Of a stretch of 64,000 nucleotides of DNA, positions 51,382 through 64,000 are shown piece after piece (positions within the stretch are counted from its first letter, which is position 1; every line of letters starts with the position of its first letter). A program made the position numbers and the translations under genes. The DNA is from Gadus chalcogrammus (Eukaryota > Chordata > Actinopteri > Gadiformes > Gadidae). The stretch spans positions 8,847,922 through 8,911,921 of the forward strand of contig NC_079417.1 of the NCBI RefSeq assembly GCF_026213295.1. The letters are read 5' to 3'. The notes beneath the pieces are model-generated. The model was not told the origin of the DNA. It ran no database searches and saw only the letters and a list, made by a program, of their open reading frames with translations.

Positions 51382-51774
51382 AGAGGCCCAGGGCTGGACA
51401 GTGGGGCCGACATGCTCAGGCCCATGACTTTGCTGGGGCCCCTGGCCGAGGGGGCCAGCGGTGGTCCTCAGCTGTCCTTGGACTCGGAGGACGCCCACGT
51501 CCCTCGTGGGCATGAGAAGGAGTCGGGCACGGCTAGCTTGTCCCCGCTAAGTGGCTACATCCAGGCCGAGCATCAGCAGGCCGGGCTCTTCTCCCTGACG
51601 CCCGCGTTGGAGGACCCCCAGAAGAAGAGGAGGAAGAAGTGTGGCGCCTGCGTCCCCTGCCTGCAGAAGGAGAACTGCGGGACGTGCGGGAACTGTCTGA
51701 ACCGCCAGACGGGGAAGCAGATCTGTAAGATGCGCAAGTGCGTCCAGCTTACGAAACGCAAGAATGACTCAGAG
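51382..51774 (+). CDS. TET/CXXC4/5-class CXXC zinc finger protein, single exon of a larger gene
   Basis: The CXXC finger binds CpG-containing DNA and, in TET proteins, targets 5-methylcytosine oxidation. Eight cysteines follow C-x2-C-x2-C-x4-C-x2-C-x2-C spacing, then NRQTGKQICKMRKC. The KFGG loop of KMT2, DNMT1, KDM2 and CFP1 fingers is absent, placing it with TET1, TET3, CXXC4 and CXXC5. The exon starts after a probable acceptor (GGCAG, 51381) and ends phase 0 at GAG|GTGAGG. The first Met is at 51412, but the frame stays open to the acceptor, so translation may begin upstream. The 70 residues before the finger are unlike any I know. The domain continues by splicing, unlike CXXC4, where it is C-terminal. 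No catalytic exon lies within the window. tet1, tet3 or a fish-specific paralogue are all possible. Confidence 0.8.
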
Positions 51775-53763
51775 GTGAGGGTTGAGTGATGAAGTTTAAA
51801 TGTGTAAACGTCTTTTGGTTTTTGAATGTTTTTATTTATTTCTTTGGGATACATGTGTGTGAGTACCATTTACTATTTCATTCACTTTTTCCAAAGCCAT
51901 TACATGTCATGAAGGAGCAGGTGTGAGGCTTCTTGCTCATGGACTTCTAGATAGAGTGCACACATTGGGTTTTTTCTGCCCGGTGTTCGGTTGTTATCGT
52001 GATATTACTGGCTCTATTGGTAATTGTTGTGTCCCACAGCACTGGAGTCATTCTTTCAGACTATTTTGCAAGGCTTCCCGGTGCTGTCGGGATCCACCCA
52101 TGGATTCTTGGGCTGTCCAGACATGCTTTTCAAGGTTGCGTTAAATACAGATGCCACTCAAGCGTTGTGGACAGCTGGTTTGCGTTTATAGTCAGTCGGA
52201 CCCCCTCATGTGCAAACGGTAAAAAATAGATGAATAAATGCATGCAGGGTTGAAAGGTCACAACTGCATGCACAAAATGCATCTGAAATCATATTTTTTA
52301 ACATTCTTAAAAGAATAAGAAGCCGTCTTGTTTTGGAGTCACTATCAGTAACTGTTTTTCAGTTCACCGATTGACATACTGACATTGGTCTCAACAGTGC
52401 AAGATGACACCCAGCGTACTGTGATTTATCTTCAAGAGTAATATTTAAATTTTTATTTTGCGAGGAGGAGCATAGGGATCAGACCATTCCACTTTCCAGA
52501 CGAACGCCTCTCCCTCTTGAGCTTCTGCCGAACACGCAATGCAATATATCTCTTTAAACATCACACCTCCCTGATGTTATTGCCACAGATTTCGAATGTA
52601 TTCCTTTAGATGTAGTTATCAGCACACCAGCACCATTTCTGCATTCATCTTTAACATCGGCCAAACAAAATAGCATCCTCTTTGATAAAACAAGTCAGAA
52701 CAGTGGTTCTGAAGAATCTCTTCTGTGTCTGTCTCTATTTTACCGTGGTCGGTGATAATCAGTTAAGGGAGGATCTTTTGTAAAGTGGCCCAGACGATGT
52801 ACTCTTGGCCCAGACGCTGTAAAACTTATTTAAGACATAACAGCTACCTCTTAGTGTTTAACACAACACACCCAACTCATGGCCTTGTGTGAGCATGTGG
52901 GAGTTTGTGTGTGTGTGTGTGTGTGTGCGTGCTTGTGTTCGTAGTATGTGTGTGTAAGTGAAGCAGCGTCTGGGGCATGAAATGGCCTATCGTGTGATAG
53001 CAATTATTATTGAAGTAAAACATAATTGAAGGTTGTCATTTTAATTTGTAGTTGGGTACTTCATTCAACTAGACGGGGAAAATGTGGTTGTAATTCCATG
53101 TAGAGTAATCAAAAATGATGGCATGTTTCACATATTATTCCTTTGAGTGTGCCTTGTGGCTGCTTCACATGAATCTGAAGAATGGCAGCATTTATACAGC
53201 AGGTAGATTATTAATAACCTCTGTTATTTATAAAGTAAACCACTGCAGATTCTTCTTCGGTGGTGTTTGCTGCTGCTGCAGCAGTTGTGCAAACACGTGC
53301 CATGTCCCTGCTTGTTTGTGTCTCAAACATCAGCAACGGAGGGAATGTCTCCAGCTTCCTAGGCTCTCCCCTTTGACCTTTGACACCAGGGCAGGGGGTT
53401 GACCTTATAAGCAAGGAGCTATGTGTTTGTGTGGGTGCGGGTGGGAGGGTGTGTACGTGCGTGCGGGGGAAGGGCTGCCGGGTGTAGAAGGCAGTAAAAT
53501 GGTGTGCAGTATTGAGAGGGAATCGTCTCAGCAGAGGCTTGTCTAACCTCCACGACTGCTAGGTCCTCCCAGAGCAGTGGCACCATTTTCATTTTATGAG
53601 GATCGTCCTTTCTATTGTGGGAGAATAGGTTTTTGGTTTCACTAACCGTTTTAGTTTGTTTTTGAGCAGGTTGGTGAGATTCCCCCCACTGACTCTGAAA
53701 AAGCTTTACCCCATCAAGGTATTTTTGGTAACCATATAGGATAGATGTAACCCAAAACAGATG

Positions 53764-53766
<3 letters not shown>
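51775..53766 (+). other. Presumed intron of the CXXC gene, first part
   Basis: No further exon of a TET-like protein is visible. The segment is AT-rich, with a short GT run (52906-52928) and a GC-richer patch near 53270-53530. Nothing else is nameable. Confidence 0.45.

Positions 53767-53795
<29 letters not shown>
53767..53795. repeat. Poly-C tract, 29 bp
   Basis: A 29-C homopolymer, the longest C run in the window; the opposite strand could form G-quadruplex structure. Confidence 0.92.
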
Positions 53796-54299
53796 TGGCA
53801 TCCAGTGGGCTCCTTCACTGTCTATCTGTTGTTTTCATATAATGTTTATTTTCTGGCACACTTGTTCTTTCCTCGCAAATCTTGTATTCTCTATTCAAAT
53901 CGACTAAGCCCTGTGCACAGCCGGTGTAGTTTAAATAGTATAATATTTGTATTATCGTTATGCAGACTATCTGATCTAAGGGAGACTCTCTTGTTGAGGT
54001 CTGTCCATAAAGGAAACAAAGAACTCTCTACTTTTAGTGGTCCCAAGGACAGACCAGGACAAGCAGTTTTACAAACGGATAGATTAATAGCATCGGTTGA
54101 TCTCAAACACAACAACTTGCTAAGGATGGTTTGTTAAGGCATATTTAAAATATAGCATATAACCAAAGTAATGGGCTATTTTTTTCTTCTTTCTTTTATA
54201 TTTAAATTAGTCTCTTTAGATTGCTTAGCTTGTTGTCTCATATTTAAACCGTGTTCCTACTGAACATAATAGCCTATTCAATAGTATAGTAATCCAGCA

Positions 54300-54427
<128 letters not shown>

Positions 54428-54908
54428 GGGTGGGTGCAGATTGTTCATCCATAAAGTCCTCCCCCTCCCACGCCCACTCCTCCATCTTACCCCCCCTCCC
54501 CCTGCCCTCCCAACCCTGTTTGGAGGCAGCAGCTGAGGTCCTATCGCCTAGCAACCTTGTAGTCTCTCTTTGCATGCGTCCAACAGATCCATGTACTCAT
54601 GCAAATATACATAAGCACACAGTGTGTGTGTGTGTATGGGGGGGGGCTGTACAGGAGGTTCAGGAGGGATAGGTCAAGCGTATAGGGATATGGTTAGAGT
54701 AGGCAGTACAGTATTAATACCATTAACTAAACCCTTAATTAGCACTACGATAACACAATCCCATCCCCCACCATGTCCACCATTTTGCTTTCGGGTGCAA
54801 ATCATTGACAATGCCTCATGACTATAATGAGCCAGCCAACTGCCTATTAACCATTAATTGATACTGTTTTTAATGTGGTTGTGTTTGTTTGAGCCCGCGC
54901 GCATGTGT

Positions 54909-54914
<6 letters not shown>

Positions 54915-54995
<81 letters not shown>
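54915..54995. repeat. (GT)40 microsatellite
   Basis: An 81-bp GT tract after GTGTAT-interrupted GT sequence. Confidence 0.95.
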
Positions 54996-54997
<2 letters not shown>

Positions 54998-55509
54998 GTT
55001 TGGGGTTGGTAGCAGAGGTGGGTGCTGGAGAGGTTTTTAAGATGATAGGATTATCGATCCTCTCATTATGTGTGAGTGGGCCATTGCTCACTAATGAACC
55101 AGGCTTGGGTCAAAGTCTGAGGGTGCTAGTATTACAGACATCAAGGGGACATGTTACCAGGCCCATGTAGGTACCTGTATATGTCTATGGAGGCTTAAGT
55201 GGTTTGGGTATTTGAAGCCATGTGAGCCCCTCGATCGACAAGAAAGAAATAAGTTAAACCATTTGAGGATCACATACAAGGTACTTAAGATAACAGGATA
55301 GAGGGGAAAACGACTATCGTATGTCATAACACAAACCAATTACCGTGTTTTTGGATGTAAGCCTCAGATGTGGGACCTTTTTATTGCATGGTTTAGCGTG
55401 TCCTTTCATCCAAAAGCAAATATCTGGATCTCATTTACTGTTACCATTAATTCACTGTGCAGATGATTTTATTTGGAAACTCTTGGATTAAAGATCTGTG
55501 TGGATTCAT

Positions 55510-55640
55510 GTCATGATGAGGCGGGTAAGGGTTCAGCATCCTGCTCAAGGACGCCTAAAGGGAGACGTTGGGGTTTGAACCCACCACCCTCTGGCTCCGA
55601 GGACGAACACAGCCGTCCAATGTAGCGTCCTGCCCTCCCG
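55510..55640 (-). repeat. SINE-like element, minus strand
   Basis: Read on the minus strand, a box-B-like GGGTTCAAACCCC is followed by GTCCTTGAGCAGGATGCTGA and an ACCCTTA word, the body seen in many tRNA-derived teleost SINEs. Flanking duplications were not found. Confidence 0.5.
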
Positions 55641-57291
55641 GCAGCCCCATGTGCAGTTGTGTAGGTTTTGCTGCATTGCCTCGTCATTATATCCTGCCTC
55701 TCCTTCTCTGCTCACTCTGCCACCGGCTGCTTTGTATGGGACAATAGGACCTGTGAATGCTCGGTGCCGGTGCCCATGGTTTAGGCTCTCTTCTCCAACA
55801 CCGGGTCCTCCCACTTCGGTTTCCGCTGTCGTCCTGAAGAAAAAGGGGGCAGCTAGTCGAACAAACTGCCAGGGTTCCTTCCAGGGATCTTTTCGTTTTA
55901 TTTTCCCTGGGTTCCTCCGGGTGCTGCGTTCAACGGCATCCACGGAGCCATGCTATGCATAACGGGAGGTGCTGGTGTTTTGAAAAAACAACAACACACA
56001 CACATTAACCAGCGCTAACCTCTATAGCCGCATCTGTTGCCTCGCACTCCAATACCTCTAATACCAGGACTTCCGACCACTGCTAACGCCGTGTGCTAGT
56101 GCACGGCCAACTGTCCCGCTTCGTGCGGCTACTACTGTTGCTACTACTACGAAGCACACTTCCGTCGCTTTACACACTCACACACACACACTGACACACA
56201 AAAATTCTCACACAGGCGAGCACGTGGTAGCGCTGACGTCAGAGGTGGGGATTTCCCACGCTGGTAAAGAGGCAAACACGACCAGTGCTGTGTCACTGTC
56301 TGGCTGCCTGGTCCTTGCCACGCCCCCCTCACTCACTCCCTTACCCGCTCGCTCTCACTCGCTCTCTTTCTACACACGTTGAACTCTGTTGCTCGCTCGC
56401 GCTTACTCTCTCTCTTACTACACGCACACTCAACTCAACGTTTCCACCCTTCCGTTGAAAATATAAAAAGTAAAATAAATTCAATCTCATTAAAATGTTT
56501 TATCCATGATTGAGGACCAGAGATGAAGATAAGATGATGAGCAGAGCGTTTGGATGGTCTGGGGACGCCAGGGGTGGCGGTTGCGTTTGGGGGGGGAGTT
56601 TAAAGGGTGCGAGCTGGATTGCGTTCCGTCAGCAGTGTCAACAGGATGGGCTCACGTGCGCTGAGATATGTGTGGTATGTTGGACTGGCGCTCTTCTAAG
56701 AAAACATCGAAAAGGACTCCCACACACAGCCCCTGACCCACATCCACCCTCTGATAGTGACACCGTTCTCGTGTGCTACTTGCCGTGGTGCAAACATGAA
56801 AGTGACTAAATATACATTCTATTGGTGATCGAGGTCATGAGGTTCAGGGTGTTTTTTGGGGTTGCTTCCCCAAAGACCCAGACTTCTGAGTAGCTATCGT
56901 CAGCATGTTCACATTTAAAAACCAACTGTGTGTGTTTCCGAGTGTATATGTGTGGGTGTGTGTAAGTGTGGGTGTATGTGAACGTGCACATTGTTTGCAC
57001 ATAGTTTGCGTGCATCCATCGACATTTAATTGCAACGCGTGCGTTCTCGCCCCTGTGTGCGTGTGTGCGTGTGTGCGTGCGTGCGCGTCTCTGTGTGCAC
57101 GCACTGTGTACTCCGGTCCAGTTATTGCGGGCAGCCCTGTCACAGATGGTGCTGAGTGATACCACATACCAGAGGTATTGTTCAGGGAAGGCGAGCCCAA
57201 GGAGATAATTGACAGGCATAGAGATGGTCGTCCCCCCCCCCCCCCCCCCTCCTCATCCCTCTGTCCCTCTCTCCCATAGTGCACACACGCT

Positions 57292-57293
<2 letters not shown>
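55641..57293. other. Presumed intronic or intergenic DNA
   Basis: Mixed composition with GT-rich patches (56930-57110) and a poly-C run (57231-57249). Open frames are short and unbiased. No exon can be supported. Confidence 0.4.

Positions 57294-57324
<31 letters not shown>
57294..57324. repeat. (CA)n microsatellite
   Basis: A short CA tract, followed by a C/T-rich field to about 57605. Confidence 0.85.
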
Positions 57325-57326
<2 letters not shown>

Positions 57327-57852
57327 CCACACACACGATATCCTTAGTTCAACCCCCATGTCGCGCTCCTTCCCGACCATCTCTCCGGCTCCCTCCTCTT
57401 CTTTCTTTCTCCATTCTATCTTCTGTTTTCATCTCTCTCTCTCTCTCTCTCCCTCCGCTAACTTTTTTTTCCGCTTCTCTCCTTCCTGCCCCCTCCCTCG
57501 TTTTCCCCTCCCACTCTATCTACCCTCTGTGTGATTTTTTTCTCTCTCTCTTTCTTTCATTTGACACTCCCCCCTCCCCCCCTTTTTTTTTTTTTCCCTC
57601 CCTCTAGTTTTTCACCCTAGCAGCAGAGCCCAAGCTTGCTCCTGATTGGCTGATGGAGTGTCTTTGTGTGTTATCTCTAGCGTGACGTCTCGCCGGCAGG
57701 CAGCAATGCTGCTGCTGTGTGTGTGTGTGTGTCTGTGTGTGTGTGTGTGGGAGTGTGTGTGTGTGTAAGTCAGAGTGTGTGACCGTGCGCACGTGTGTGT
57801 TCTCCTTTGAGCAGGGGGCAGGAGCATTCACATCACGTATGCAGCCGGCTCG

Positions 57853-57854
<2 letters not shown>

Positions 57855-57883
<29 letters not shown>

Positions 57884-57891
57884 TATAGAGA

Positions 57892-57922
<31 letters not shown>

Positions 57923-57925
57923 TGA
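57855..57925. repeat. (GA)n compound microsatellite
   Basis: Two GA runs separated by TATAGAGAGTGAGGG. Confidence 0.85.
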
Positions 57926-58149
57926 GGGAGAGAAGTGGACTGGATATTAATAAATAGAAAGAGGTAGATCGAGGTAGGAGGTGATGGGGCATCTATGTAG
58001 GTTAGTGAACACAGAAGCTGACTTAGTGGAACACAATATCATCTTGTGAGCGTGTGTTTTGTGTGTGCCGGTTTGTGTGTGTAATCCTGGGTGTACATGC
58101 GCGCGCACGGCAGAGCCATTGCCGTACTAGCACAAGACACAGAGTGGGA

Positions 58150-58209
58150 GGGGAGAGAGAGTAAAGAGCTTCAGAGGCTCGGAGAGAGAGAGGGAGAGGG
58201 AGGTAGGGA

Positions 58210-58240
<31 letters not shown>
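58150..58240. repeat. (GA)n-rich purine tract
   Basis: A purine-only stretch dominated by GAGAGG words. It is part of a larger GA-rich field extending to 58630. Confidence 0.75.
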
Positions 58241-58574
58241 GGGAAATGTCTGTACTAGGACTCATGTAAAACAGGATTTAAAATACAAGATGGCTTCCTG
58301 AATGGGCTGAACTCAGAAAGAGGAAATAGACAGAGCGCGAGACGTATAAAGGGGGAAGACAGAGGTGAGACAGAGAGAGGGAGGGGGAGAGACAGAGAGA
58401 GAGAGAAGGAGTCTTCTGATGGGGATACGAGAGGCGGATGGATTAACCGGAGAGGAAGCACGCTCAGACTCACAGGGTAATTATCAATCACACCACAACA
58501 CACACCGCGCTGAGCTGTACCGGCAGCCGAGAGAGGGCATTGAGCCTGCCGGTGAGAGAGAGAGGGAGAGAGAC

Positions 58575-58575
<1 letters not shown>

Positions 58576-58630
<55 letters not shown>
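58576..58630. repeat. (GA)27 microsatellite
   Basis: An uninterrupted GA tract at the end of the GA-rich field. Confidence 0.95.
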
Positions 58631-58633
<3 letters not shown>

Positions 58634-58639
58634 ATTTTA

Positions 58640-59570
58640 GGACTTCATGGGAGAAGGGTAGGAGGGTGGTGGTGGTCTGGCGGGACCAAGCATCAGCAGG
58701 AGAAAAAAACACAGCCGGCACGTTCAGCAGCTAGACAAGACAACAGGGTGTGTGTGTGTGTGTGCGTGTGTGTGTGTGTGTGCGTGCTTGTGTGTGTGTG
58801 CTTGTGTGAGGGTCGGGATGTGGGGGGTTGTGGTGGGGGGGGGTTGAAGGTACCACTGAGAGCTGTGTGTGTGCTATATTGTTTCATTCCCCTATAATGA
58901 TTTTATAGTTAGCTTTGACGAATGTCTCTCGCTTCCTCGCTCGCTGCCTGGCCTTTCACCCATAGGCTGAGGACATTTGCATGTTCTAGCTGTGGTCACC
59001 GTGAGCGGGTTTAGGGGCACGGGGAGATGCACCGGCCGCCTAACACTGCCCAGGAGGAACGAGATAGGGGGAGATGTTACATAATTCCATAGCTCAAACT
59101 GGCGCCATCCTTTCGCAGGCGGATTCTCATTTCGCCCGGCAACACGGCGCGTGTGTGCGGGGTAGACACACGGCACAAACTGAAATAAACTAAGGACGTA
59201 AATAATATCCTTTCTGGCATCTGGCGTGGGATAATGAAGGAGACCGTAAAGTCAATATAGGAATGAAGAGCGATGCACTGATGAATTCTGCCGGCTTTTC
59301 CTGCTGTCCAGATGGACTCGTCTAGGACAGTTGTTGTCGCAATGTTGTATTGATTGTTATTCTCTTCCTCTCCTCTGCCTCCCTCTCTCTCCTCCTTTCA
59401 TCGCCTCCCTCTCTCTTTCATTATCTTTTGATGGAAATGAAAGGCGGAATATTTTGAGGAGACCAACAGATTTTGCTCTATAAGACCTGATCCGACAGTG
59501 AAGGTAAGACAAGTAAACCGTTTTATAATAAACTTCGTCAACGCCTGTGTCGTCTTTCCGTCTGTCTGAC
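58640..59570. other. Non-coding DNA with short GT repeats
   Basis: Holds an interrupted GT/GC repeat (58748-58806) and otherwise unremarkable sequence. No gene is seen. Confidence 0.45.
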
Positions 59571-59576
59571 TCTCTG

Positions 59577-59742
<166 letters not shown>

Positions 59743-60149
59743 TCATTATGTTGGTCTTTCTGTCTGTCATTTGTCTGTGTGTGTGTCTGTGTTGCCAGAT
59801 CTTCAGCTAGTGATTCAAATCCACAGCTTCATATCAGGCTTGTCTTTTAAAACACATTTGCGAGCTTCATACTAGAAGACACAATGTTATGCCACAATGT
59901 TACACTACACTTAACAACACTAGGCCACACTCTACTTCAGTAAACCACACTTCAACTGCAACGACAATACAGTATTTGGCGCCAATGATTGGTGTATTCA
60001 TGTCCCAGTGTGTACCTGTGGCTGTGTATGTTTGGCCGTTTAAACGCCTGTTGACTCACGTAATTGGGAGTTGTAGTTGTAGCTGTAAGATCCGCCCATC
60101 AGCTGCCGTCCTGCTGGAGCACATGCTTGGGTTTGTGTTTCTCATGGCA

Positions 60150-60330
60150 CGCAGTCGGTTTGTCGAGAGTCGAGAGGCGCTCTCGGTTTAAAGCGCCGCA
60201 CGCTGCTCACCGATTGGCTGAGCAGCGGCGGCATGTGAGCTGTGTGGCCAGGGGAGGAGGAGGCAGGAGGGGCGGTGCTATGGTGGTGGTGTGGAGGGGG
60301 AGGAGCTTAAAAGGGAGATAGTTCGAAGGA
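60150..60330. promoter_or_regulatory. Possible GC-rich promoter with CCAAT box
   Basis: A locally CpG-rich patch contains CGCTGCTCA / TGAGCAGCG inverted arms (60201-60209 and 60219-60227), with a CCAAT box (inverted ATTGG, 60213-60217) in the loop, followed by GGGGCGG-type sequence. It could be an internal promoter of the CXXC gene. No transcript evidence is available. Confidence 0.25.
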
Positions 60331-61650
60331 GTGGGAGGAGGTGACTGTGCTATGCCGGTTGTGGGTCGGCCTTTCCGTTTCCGACTTTGCGAGTCAAATG
60401 AGGTGAAGGGAGTTTACTGTATGTCAGTGGGTCAAACGTGCATACGTGTAGGGGAACACGCCCGTGTACCGTAGTGAGTGGCCGTTGGCTAAGCAATGCA
60501 GCTGTGTGCGTTTGTGTGTGTGTGCGGAGAGGAATGACAGAGGCGTGACTTCCTAGGGACGGGTTTAGCGCTGATGCCACCACAAGCGCCGGTTGCGGTT
60601 GCATAATCAAGTTCCCAGCTAGGAGACACAGTTCCTCCACTACTAGCTGACTGAGTTCCCCCGCTAATAGCTGAAGAAGCGGTTGTTAGAACGTTATGTC
60701 GGATGCCGCCCCCAACTAAACCCACAAACCATTTCTAATAAAACACAGGAGTGATCGGATAAAATACCAAAACGTATACGCTCCGGTCGAAATAAATATG
60801 TTAGTGTTTTTCAAGTTCTTTATCTAAATCGTGGGACTGAAACAAAGCCAGCTGAAAGCGGATGTAGTAGACGCCGGTTCTCAGATCTACTTGTACATGC
60901 TTCAAAGCTCCCTGAGCGCGCTCTTTTCCGCCGGCCCTCCACGTGCAGAGGGGTAGCTGGTGTTGTTGTCTGGGCTGGACCCACCATCTGGTACCGGGCT
61001 GAAGGACCTCCGTCCATCCAGGAGGAGGACCTGGTTCTCCTTGTTCCCCGTGTGGCTCTTCTGTTCCTCGTTGGCAGATTGTCAGACGGCTCTGGCCTTG
61101 GCGGGTGTTTAGCACGCTTTGTGTTCTGCTTATCTGTTTCCCCCCCCTGGTCAAACAGTTCCCATTTCCCCCCCCCCCCGTCGACACTGTAAACACTGCC
61201 GCTATCACGCGACCAGCAGTCGGAGGACACTCACTTGAATGGGTTGACTATGAGCAGTCGTAACCCCACCGACGGAGTGTTTTCTATTGCACACACAAGG
61301 CGACGACTGAGCCTAGCTTTAAAGTGCCAGCTGTATTCCATCCATCATTAGCGCACTGCTATGGGCTACGTCTGCTAGCGTACCCGTTCCTCTCCCTCTT
61401 TCATGTTGTCTGTTCTTCCTTCAGAGGTTTTTTTTTTTTGCGAAAACAGTAAATAAATAAAGCGGCCGGATCGCAGCAGGTAGAACCTTAAATGATCCGC
61501 TCCTGTGGGTGCTGGTGTGGAATCCCCTTTCTCTGAGCGTGAAGGGGTTAAGAGAAGCCTAGTTTCCGTGGCAACAGTGAATGACTGATGACATCACTCA
61601 TGTAATTTTAGCTCAGGCCCTTCCTCCAAGGTTGCAAGCCAGTGGCCACA
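60331..61650. other. Non-coding DNA, moderately GC-rich
   Basis: Minus-strand open frames near 60801-61230 lack an ATG and a known domain. AT-rich and poly-T patches follow (61430-61460). No gene is supported. Confidence 0.4.
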
Positions 61651-61657
61651 TCTGTGT

Positions 61658-61662
<5 letters not shown>

Positions 61663-61728
<66 letters not shown>
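61663..61728. repeat. (GT)33 microsatellite
   Basis: An uninterrupted 66-bp GT tract. Confidence 0.95.
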
Positions 61729-61730
<2 letters not shown>

Positions 61731-61927
61731 CGTGCCCGTGTTTGTGCCTGCATGTGTGTGAACTGCTTAATGACCACTTACAGTACATGCAGGAAGTGGA
61801 GGTTTTGACATCATCAGTTCCATTCTGCGTTTGCTACTCTCGTTCCTACCTGCCTTCCATGACTACACTGTGAGGTTTGCTCTCAGTTTGAGGCTAGACC
61901 AACCGTTATACCCTAACAGCAGTTTGT

Positions 61928-61959
<32 letters not shown>

Positions 61960-61970
61960 ACGCACACACA
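61928..61970. repeat. (CA)n/(CACACG)n microsatellite
   Basis: A CA tract with CG interruptions, about 43 bp. Confidence 0.85.
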
Positions 61971-62242
61971 AACTGTGTGTTTGAGTCTCACTGCAGCTGT
62001 AATCGGACGTGTCACTCTGATATGATGTCCTCCTCAATGCCGGTCAGTCATTGAGTGTGCTTAACCGAGCAACCATACCCTCACGGATCCCTGATCCTTC
62101 AGCCCTAGAGCACCAGCGCTGGTGGGCCTGGACGCCTGTGGTCAGGTATAGCCGCAGAGTTCCAGTCCTGGATTAACAACACACAAGCAAGTGACGGATT
62201 TCATGGCCGACTGATGTTGGATGCCAAAGTGACAAGGTGTTA

Positions 62243-63533
<1,291 letters not shown>

Positions 63534-63621
63534 TTTCCCATTGTCCCTGATGCTTTTAAAGGACACCTACTCTACATCCAGGCTGTCGCAACTCCAATGC
63601 ACAAAGAGACCCAGCCCCCCA

Positions 63622-63710
<89 letters not shown>
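63622..63710. repeat. (CA)44 microsatellite
   Basis: An uninterrupted 89-bp CA tract, separated by about 90 bp from the previous one. Confidence 0.98.
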
Positions 63711-63714
<4 letters not shown>

Positions 63715-64000
63715 AAGGGTTATTTTCTGTTTTGTTTCTTGCCTCGGTGGCACCACTCCATGGCTCCTCCTCCCCGCGCCGGTCCCTTATCCTCCCACTT
63801 CTCTATTTTAGCCCTGGGAGTGTGTGTGTGTGTGGAGGGGGGGGGGCGGGTCGGGGTGTGTGTGTGTGGGTGGGTGGGTAGGGTTACTCTCCCAGCTGGA
63901 GTGTGCGTGTTGGCCTGCACGTGCCTTGTGTCAGGAGGCGGGTGGAGTCAGGGGCTGGTAATGAGTCAGAGCTGATACCTAGCTCCACGCTCCACGCCCT
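63711..64000. other. Window end, no gene recognised
   Basis: Contains an interrupted GT/poly-G patch (63820-63880). The CXXC gene presumably continues beyond the right edge. Confidence 0.45.

Noticed and set aside
60801..61230. Minus-strand open frames with a PPPGWTEV segment faintly like an MBD domain
   Set aside because: No ATG, no conserved MBD residues after the first Trp, and two overlapping frames equally open in GC-rich DNA. Not a credible gene.

Overview
This window is vertebrate nuclear DNA, almost certainly from a ray-finned (teleost) fish. It contains spliced genes with GT-AG introns, proteins whose best-recognised relatives are vertebrate, non-autonomous DNA transposons of types common in fish genomes, and a very high load of long dinucleotide microsatellites. 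That microsatellite load resembles cod-like fishes (Gadiformes), but this is inference only. I see no rRNA, tRNA gene, CRISPR array, phage or viral gene.

Three genes lie in the same (+) orientation. (1) kat6a (MOZ/MYST3), an H3 lysine acetyltransferase. A non-coding first exon lies in a CpG-rich promoter near 10.1-10.4 kb, 5' UTR sequence at 11.9-12.6 kb, and 16 coding exons run from 12650 to 38257. Joined at GT-AG sites they keep one reading frame for 6,933 nt (2,310 codons plus stop). The 3' UTR runs to AATAAA signals near 40.5-40.6 kb. (2) ap3m2, the mu subunit of the AP-3 adaptor complex. It has a 5' UTR exon ending at 41496 and eight coding exons from 42412 to 47140, which encode exactly 418 residues. 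(3) One exon (about 51382-51774) encoding a short-loop CXXC zinc finger of the TET/CXXC4/CXXC5 class. It ends at a good splice donor, so the rest of that gene must lie to the right; 51.8-64 kb looks like intron. The kat6a-ap3m2 adjacency is the arrangement known at human 8p11.

The first 10 kb is non-coding and holds microsatellites, a SINE-like fragment, a possible retroelement remnant and a long hairpin. kat6a introns hold several transposon copies. Two hAT-type elements with 8-bp target duplications bracket the first PHD exon, two copies of a Harbinger-like family lie in opposite orientations, and there is a 100-bp fold-back element. ap3m2 introns hold two more miniature elements. A further hAT-type element with a perfect 8-bp target duplication ends about 74 bp before the CXXC exon. 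The last 12 kb is microsatellite-dense.

The most interesting signals are a (TG)65 tract replacing the polypyrimidine tract of a kat6a 3' splice site, with complementary (CA)n tracts in the same pre-mRNA; the TET-type CXXC exon linked to kat6a-ap3m2; a spliced upstream ORF beginning at a YY1/TISU-like element; and four RFX X-box-like palindromes.
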